Positions 60,314 through 64,000 of a DNA stretch of 64,000 bases are shown piece by piece. The stretch comes from Eoetvoesia sp035555955 (lineage in GTDB: Bacteria; Pseudomonadota; Gammaproteobacteria; Burkholderiales; Burkholderiaceae_B), in contig NZ_DATMGA010000021.1 in the NCBI RefSeq assembly GCF_035555955.1, positions 1 to 64,000 on the forward strand. The letters run 5' to 3'. The position numbers and the translations under genes are program-made. Every line of letters starts with the position of its first letter. Within the stretch, counting starts at the first letter, position 1. The notes beneath the pieces were generated by a model. It worked only from the letters and a program-made list of their open reading frames with translations. It was not told the origin of the DNA and did not search any database.

Positions 60314-61684
60314 TTATTTTTTCTTAACGGGACGCTGCCATCCGGCTATGGTTTTCTGGGCAGTGCGAGAAATGGTCAGTTGCCCGGCCGGCGCATCCTT
60401 GGTAAGCGTGGTGCCCGCGCCCAGGGTTGCGCCCCGGCCGACGGTGACCGGCGCGACCAATTGGGAGTCGGAACCAATGAACGCATCGTCCTCGATGGTG
60501 GTTTGGAATTTGTTGACGCCGTCGTAGTTGCAGGTAATGGTGCCGGCGCCGATATTGACGCGCGCGCCCACATGCGCATCGCCGATATAGGCCAGGTGAT
60601 TGGCCTTGGAGCCTTCGCCCAGGCTGCTTTTTTTGATTTCGACGAAATTGCCCACATGGGCCTGGTCGCCGATGTCGGCCCCCGGACGCAAGCGCGCGTA
60701 AGGCCCGATGCGGGCGTATTCGCCCACCACGGCGTCCTGGATATGGCTGAAGGCCTCGATGTGCGTGCCGGCGCCGATGCGCGCGTCGCGCACGACGCAA
60801 TGCGGGCCGATGCGCACCCCGTCGGCCAGGACCACCCGGCCTTCGAACACGCAGCCGGCGTCGATGAACACATCGCGCCCGCACTCCAGCGTTCCGCGCA
60901 AATCGAAGCGGGCCGGATCGGCCAGCGTCACGCCCTGTTCAAGCTGCCGGCGCGCCAGTTCGCCCTGCCAGATGCGTTCGAGCTGGGCCTGCTGCACCCG
61001 GCTGTTGACGCCCAGGGTTTCCCAGCCCTCGTCGGCCTGGGCCGCATTGACGGGCACGCCGTCCTGTACCGCCAGGCCCACCACGTCGGTCAGATAATAT
61101 TCGCCCTGGGCGTTCTGATTGTCGATGCGCGACAGCCAGTCCTTGAGCCGCGCCGTGGGCGCGACCAGGATGCCGGTATTGACCTCGGCGATGGCTCGCT
61201 CGGCATCGCTGGCGTCTTTGTGCTCGACGATGCGCACGACCTGGCCCTGCGCATTGCGCACGATGCGTCCGTAGCCGCTGGGGTCGGCCAGCGTTTCGGT
61301 AAGCACCGCCATGCCGCCGGCGCGCGCCTGCAGCAGCCGGGTAAGCGTTTGGGGCTGCACCATGGGCACGTCGCCATACAGCACCAGCGTGGCGTCGTCG
61401 CGCCCGTCTTCGAGCAATTGCGGCACGGCCTGCTGCACGGCATGGCCGGTGCCCTGCTGCGGGCTTTGCAGGACGAACTGCACGCCGTCATGGTGGGCGA
61501 AAGCCCCCTGCACGCGCTCGGCGCCATGCCCCACGACCACCACCACGCGGTCGGGATCCAGCGGCCGGGCGTTGTCCAGGACATGGGCCAGCATGGGCTT
61601 GCCCGCGATGGGGTGCAGCACCTTGGGCAGATCGGATTGCATGCGCTTGCCCAGGCCAGCGGCCAAAATCACTATGTTCAGCAT
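60314..61684 (-). CDS. glmU: bifunctional UDP-GlcNAc pyrophosphorylase / glucosamine-1-phosphate acetyltransferase GlmU
   Basis: The 456-residue enzyme carries out the last two steps to UDP-GlcNAc. The N-terminal uridylyltransferase domain has LAAGLGKRMQSDLPKVLH and VLYGDVPMV. The C-terminal left-handed beta-helix acetyltransferase has hexapeptide repeats and KSSLGEGSKANHLAYIGDA. The start at 61684 (MLNIVIL) is the family N-terminus; the longer frame adds 20 codons of no similarity. It works in the same pathway as glmS at 55213. Confidence 0.97.
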   Translation of the reverse strand: MLNIVILAAGLGKRMQSDLPKVLHPIAGKPMLAHVLDNARPLDPDRVVVVVGHGAERVQGAFAHHDGVQFVLQSPQQGTGHAVQQAVPQLLEDGRDDATLVLYGDVPMVQPQTLTRLLQARAGGMAVLTETLADPSGYGRIVRNAQGQVVRIVEHKDASDAERAIAEVNTGILVAPTARLKDWLSRIDNQNAQGEYYLTDVVGLAVQDGVPVNAAQADEGWETLGVNSRVQQAQLERIWQGELARRQLEQGVTLADPARFDLRGTLECGRDVFIDAGCVFEGRVVLADGVRIGPHCVVRDARIGAGTHIEAFSHIQDAVVGEYARIGPYARLRPGADIGDQAHVGNFVEIKKSSLGEGSKANHLAYIGDAHVGARVNIGAGTITCNYDGVNKFQTTIEDDAFIGSDSQLVAPVTVGRGATLGAGTTLTKDAPAGQLTISRTAQKTIAGWQRPVKKK

Positions 61685-61807
61685 TCGACTCGTCAAATAA
61701 AAAGAAAAGGAAACCGCGGCGGCGCCATGCGCACTGTACGGCAAGCGCCGCCTAATATATATACGGCATACGTACGAGGCATGCGGCGCGCGCCCGGCAA
61801 TTCGGCT

Positions 61808-62512
61808 TTACGAAGAACGCGGCTTGGCGGCGGCGCGTTTGCGCGGCGCCGTCTTGCGGGCCGATGCCGGCCTGGCCGGCTTCGCAGCGGGCGATTTTAC
61901 GGCAGCCTGCCCCATATTGCCGGCGCTCTTGGCCACGGCGGCGGCCTGCTCGGCCAGCGGCGCGGCGGCAGCCTGCACGGCCTCGGCGCTTTGCAAGGTT
62001 GCGGCCGCCAATGTGTTGAACTGGTTTTGCAGCAGGTTCCACCAGCCTTGGCCCTGCTCCGCCCCGGACGCCCCTGCCGCCGCGCCGGAGGAGGGGCCGG
62101 CATTTTCGTGCACGGACTTGATCTTGGCCTGGCCCGACGGCTTCAGGCCCAGCACGACTTCCAGCGGCGAAGGGCCTTCGGCCGCGTCTTCGGCATGCGG
62201 CACGACCGCGAAAGACTTGAGGGTGGCAATGGTGGCGCGCTGCACCTCGAGGCCCTGGATGGTGCTGGTAAGCATGGAAAGGCTCATGTGCAGCCAGTTT
62301 TCGACGGCGCGCATTTCGGAGATCCGGCGATCCAGGTCTTCGAGGCTCATGGGCGCGGCGGCAATGCCGGCGCCAGTGAGGGCGCCGGAGCTGGACAGGC
62401 CCTGCCAGGCCTGGCGCATCATTTCCATGCTGGCAAGCAGCGGATTCTGCCCCAGTTCGCCCGCCTGACCAAAACCGGGCAAGACGAAGGGATTGGTGTT
62501 TTGCGTAGTCAT
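61808..62512 (-). CDS. phaM: PhaM-like polyhydroxyalkanoate granule protein
   Basis: The 234-residue protein has the N-terminal PhaM_B_4 region (MRQAWQGLSSSGA, LDRRISEMRAVENWLHMSLS), an Ala-rich middle with phasin-like helices, and a Lys/Ala/Pro-rich tail (about 205-234) resembling histone H1. In Cupriavidus, PhaM links PHB granules to the nucleoid and activates PHB synthase. Start 62512 has AGGAG five bases upstream. No pha biosynthesis gene is in the window. Confidence 0.85.
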   Translation of the reverse strand: MTTQNTNPFVLPGFGQAGELGQNPLLASMEMMRQAWQGLSSSGALTGAGIAAAPMSLEDLDRRISEMRAVENWLHMSLSMLTSTIQGLEVQRATIATLKSFAVVPHAEDAAEGPSPLEVVLGLKPSGQAKIKSVHENAGPSSGAAAGASGAEQGQGWWNLLQNQFNTLAAATLQSAEAVQAAAAPLAEQAAAVAKSAGNMGQAAVKSPAAKPARPASARKTAPRKRAAAKPRSS

Positions 62513-62598
62513 GCTGGCTCCTGGGGTTCGGGTTAAACAAGTGCACGCAGCCGATGGTGTAAGCTTAAACTGAACCACGCCCCATCGTCTAATTCATC

Positions 62599-62826
62599 AT
62601 GCAAAACTCGTACACGCTGGCCGACCTGGAAGCCGCCATCAACTATTGGCGCGCACGCCTGCCCTCGCAAGGCGAGGCGCTTTGCCTGTGCGCTCCGGCA
62701 AGCGCGCTGGCCGAACCTTATGCGCTGATGATCTTCAATGCCCGGCCCGCCATCGAACAGCACGAGCTCTCGCCCGGCGCCCTGGAGGCGCTGGCCGAGT
62801 GGCATCGGGCGCAGGCCGGCTCGTAA
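62599..62826 (+). CDS. DUF3717 protein
   Basis: The 75-residue protein matches DUF3717, a small betaproteobacterial family of unknown function: DLEAAINYWRARLPS, ALCLCAPASALAEPYALMI and LEALAEWHRAQ. No signal peptide or membrane segment. It is divergent from phaM and convergent with the Nudix gene. Confidence 0.85.
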   Translation: MQNSYTLADLEAAINYWRARLPSQGEALCLCAPASALAEPYALMIFNARPAIEQHELSPGALEALAEWHRAQAGS

Positions 62827-62839
62827 GCGGCAAGTCGGC

Positions 62840-63664
62840 TCAGGCCGCGGCGTGGTTCTGGCGCAGGCAATCCAGCACCACCAGTTCGGCCTCCAGGGTG
62901 AACTGCCCGTCGCAGGCCAGCTCCCACACCCGCTCGATCGGCATGGCGCAAATCTCGCTGACCTCGCCGTCCTGGTTGCTAGGCACGACGGCGCTGTCCA
63001 GCACGCACTCGCTGACCAGCACGTCCTCGACCTGATACCCTTCGGGCAGGCGCCTGTGCATGCGCAGTATCGTGCGCAGCGGCGTGCGGCGGGCCATGTC
63101 GGCGGGCTGCAGGCCCGCTTCTTCGTTGCTCTCGCGCAACAAGGAATCGTCGTGACTTTCGCCCGCGGCCGACAGGCCGCCGGCCAGGGTGTCCCACATG
63201 CCGGGGTCAGTGGACTTGCTTTGCGCGCGCCGCGCTATCCATAAATGCCCCTCGAGGGTCCAGGCATTGAAATGCACGGCCGTGGTCAACAGGCCCAAAG
63301 GACGCAGCGCGGCCCGTTCGATGACGCCCAGGCGGCGGCCCTCGCCGATGACGTCGAGCAGTTCGCCGCGCCAGCCGCGCAGGCAGCCCGCATCGCGCAG
63401 CACATGCGCCGCGTTTTCCAGAACTTTGTTCAGCGAAAGACGCAAGGCCGGATCGGCGCAGACATGCACAGCCTCGGGTTCGATGACGACGCCAGGCTGG
63501 CCGCCCAGGGCGCGCGTGGCCTTGGCCGTGATCCAGCCCGACACGCGCCCCGCCACGGTAAGGGGACGGGACCCCAAAGGCGGGAGATTCTGAGTGCGCT
63601 TTATAAGTTGTTGATAACGCTTGTCAATGGCGAGCATCAACGATGGAGCTAGGGCTGGCTTCAT
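62840..63664 (-). CDS. Nudix hydrolase with DUF4743 domain
   Basis: The 274-residue protein has an N-terminal DUF4743 region (about 10-110, as in Tnr3-like proteins) and a Nudix domain. Its Nudix box is complete: GGLSAAGESHDDSLLRESNEEAGL occupies about residues 158-181, with the G-x5-E-x7-REx2EE pattern. The substrate is probably a nucleoside-diphosphate derivative; thiamine diphosphate analogues have been proposed for Tnr3-type relatives. ATG 63664 is chosen as closest to the family start; ATG 63694 is the alternative. Confidence 0.88.
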   Translation of the reverse strand: MKPALAPSLMLAIDKRYQQLIKRTQNLPPLGSRPLTVAGRVSGWITAKATRALGGQPGVVIEPEAVHVCADPALRLSLNKVLENAAHVLRDAGCLRGWRGELLDVIGEGRRLGVIERAALRPLGLLTTAVHFNAWTLEGHLWIARRAQSKSTDPGMWDTLAGGLSAAGESHDDSLLRESNEEAGLQPADMARRTPLRTILRMHRRLPEGYQVEDVLVSECVLDSAVVPSNQDGEVSEICAMPIERVWELACDGQFTLEAELVVLDCLRQNHAAA

Positions 63665-63723
63665 GGCGCAATTGTAGATTAAAAGCATGCGCACCCGCCT
63701 GACGTATACTAAAACACTTTAGC

Positions 63724-63776
63724 CGGCAGAATAGTTATTAACCCACTATAGCGGCATGTTCGCTATAATTCTGCCG
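63724..63776 (+). promoter_or_regulatory. nested inverted repeats with a TATAAT box
   Basis: CGGCAGAAT (63724-63732) pairs with ATTCTGCCG (63768-63776), and inside it TATAGCG (63747-63753) pairs with CGCTATA (63761-63767). A perfect -10-like TATAAT lies at 63764-63769. The element is 151 bases upstream of the secreted-protein ATG at 63927. It could be a promoter overlapped by an operator, or an RNA hairpin. The rest of the 262-bp gap to 63926 shows nothing clear. Confidence 0.4.
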
Positions 63777-63926
63777 TCTCGTAGTCATTAAATCGAGCAG
63801 GCAGTTTGAGGCGTTCGTTAGTTTACAGCCTGCCATCCAATCATATGTGCATTCCCCAAAGGCTTCTTGAACGATGCTTGATTCAAGTCAACATTTGGTG
63901 AAAGCACACCGTATTTCGAGGTCAGC

Positions 63927-64000
63927 ATGAAGAAGTTGAGAGGGGTGCTGGGGACTGGCTCATTGCTCTTTGCAAGCGCCGCCGGTGCACAGTTAAAAGA
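63927..64000 (+). CDS. secreted protein, N-terminus only (runs off window)
   Basis: ATG 63927 is preceded by GAGG with seven-base spacing and opens a frame to the window edge. The 24 visible residues form a signal peptide (MKKLRGVLGTGSLLFASAAG, then AQLK), with cleavage likely after the Ala-Gly-Ala. Probably a periplasmic or exported protein such as a binding protein; the function cannot be read from this length. Confidence 0.7.
   Translation, partial: MKKLRGVLGTGSLLFASAAGAQLK

Noticed and set aside
57685..60327. 880-codon open frame on the plus strand
   Set aside because: It lies antisense across the glycosyltransferase and MFS genes, both of which have clear domains; composition is His/Gln/Arg rich as expected for a GC-rich shadow frame.
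60119..62536. 805-codon open frame on the plus strand
   Set aside because: It is antisense to glmU and phaM, shows no domain and results from high third-position GC in the real genes.

Overview
The window looks like chromosome of a high-GC betaproteobacterium of the Alcaligenaceae type (Bordetella, Achromobacter, Pusillimonas and relatives). The reasons are the many periplasmic substrate-binding proteins, the TRAP carrier, a PhaM-type granule protein, a DUF3717 protein, a DUF4743 Nudix protein, and a glmS / Lrp / glmU neighbourhood. This assignment is inferred from gene content, not from a marker gene. I saw no rRNA, tRNA or CRISPR array.

Layout. 0-4 kb: end of an ABC importer permease, a class II aldolase, an isochorismatase-fold hydrolase, a nitrilase and an AraC regulator, suggesting catabolism of a nitrogen-containing compound. 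4-7.5 kb: a Fur-box-preceded catecholate siderophore receptor with its PiuC dioxygenase. 7.5-11.6 kb: an AraC regulator divergent from a GlcF-like iron-sulphur protein and a VAO-family flavoprotein. 11.7-12.6 kb: a PrlF-YhaV toxin-antitoxin pair with a double palindromic operator. 12.7-17 kb: a metallo-beta-lactamase-fold lactonase, a branched-chain amino-acid-type binding protein, a second isochorismatase-fold hydrolase and a LysR regulator with two HTH domains. 17-24.8 kb: a minus-strand run encoding two paralogous MDR dehydrogenases, a sugar-type ABC importer and RidA, with a divergent AraC regulator. 24.9-31.8 kb: a drug-efflux MFS protein, aconitase, an EamA exporter and an orphan binding protein with a perfect 7-1-7 Fur-like box.

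31.9-41.6 kb is the most interesting catabolic unit. A minus-strand run (intradiol dioxygenase, PcaB-like cycloisomerase, LigI-like amidohydrolase, then TRAP dctP-dctQ-dctM) lies across a LysR regulator from a plus-strand run (Rieske ring-hydroxylating dioxygenase alpha and beta, SDR dihydrodiol dehydrogenase). Together they read as uptake of an aromatic acid, dihydroxylation, rearomatisation, intradiol cleavage, lactonisation and lactone hydrolysis. The last three steps resemble the modified beta-ketoadipate route known for 4-sulfocatechol rather than the classical route.

41.7-49 kb: a HigBA-type toxin-antitoxin pair, a tannase-family lipoprotein with a divergent AraC regulator, a lytic transglycosylase, SYLF and DUF1328 stress proteins and an alpha/beta hydrolase. 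49-55.2 kb is a stretch bounded by a 60-bp remnant of the 3' end of glmS on the left and the intact glmS 3' end on the right. It holds a decayed Rpn-family gene, a decayed copy of the antitoxin from 41.7 kb, a ProP-like transporter, an IclR regulator, a Rieske oxygenase and an orphan binding protein, and may be a mobile or rearranged segment. 55.2-64 kb is core genome: glmS, an Lrp-family regulator, a glycosyltransferase, an MFS transporter, glmU, a PhaM-like protein, DUF3717, a Nudix hydrolase and the start of a secreted protein cut by the window edge.
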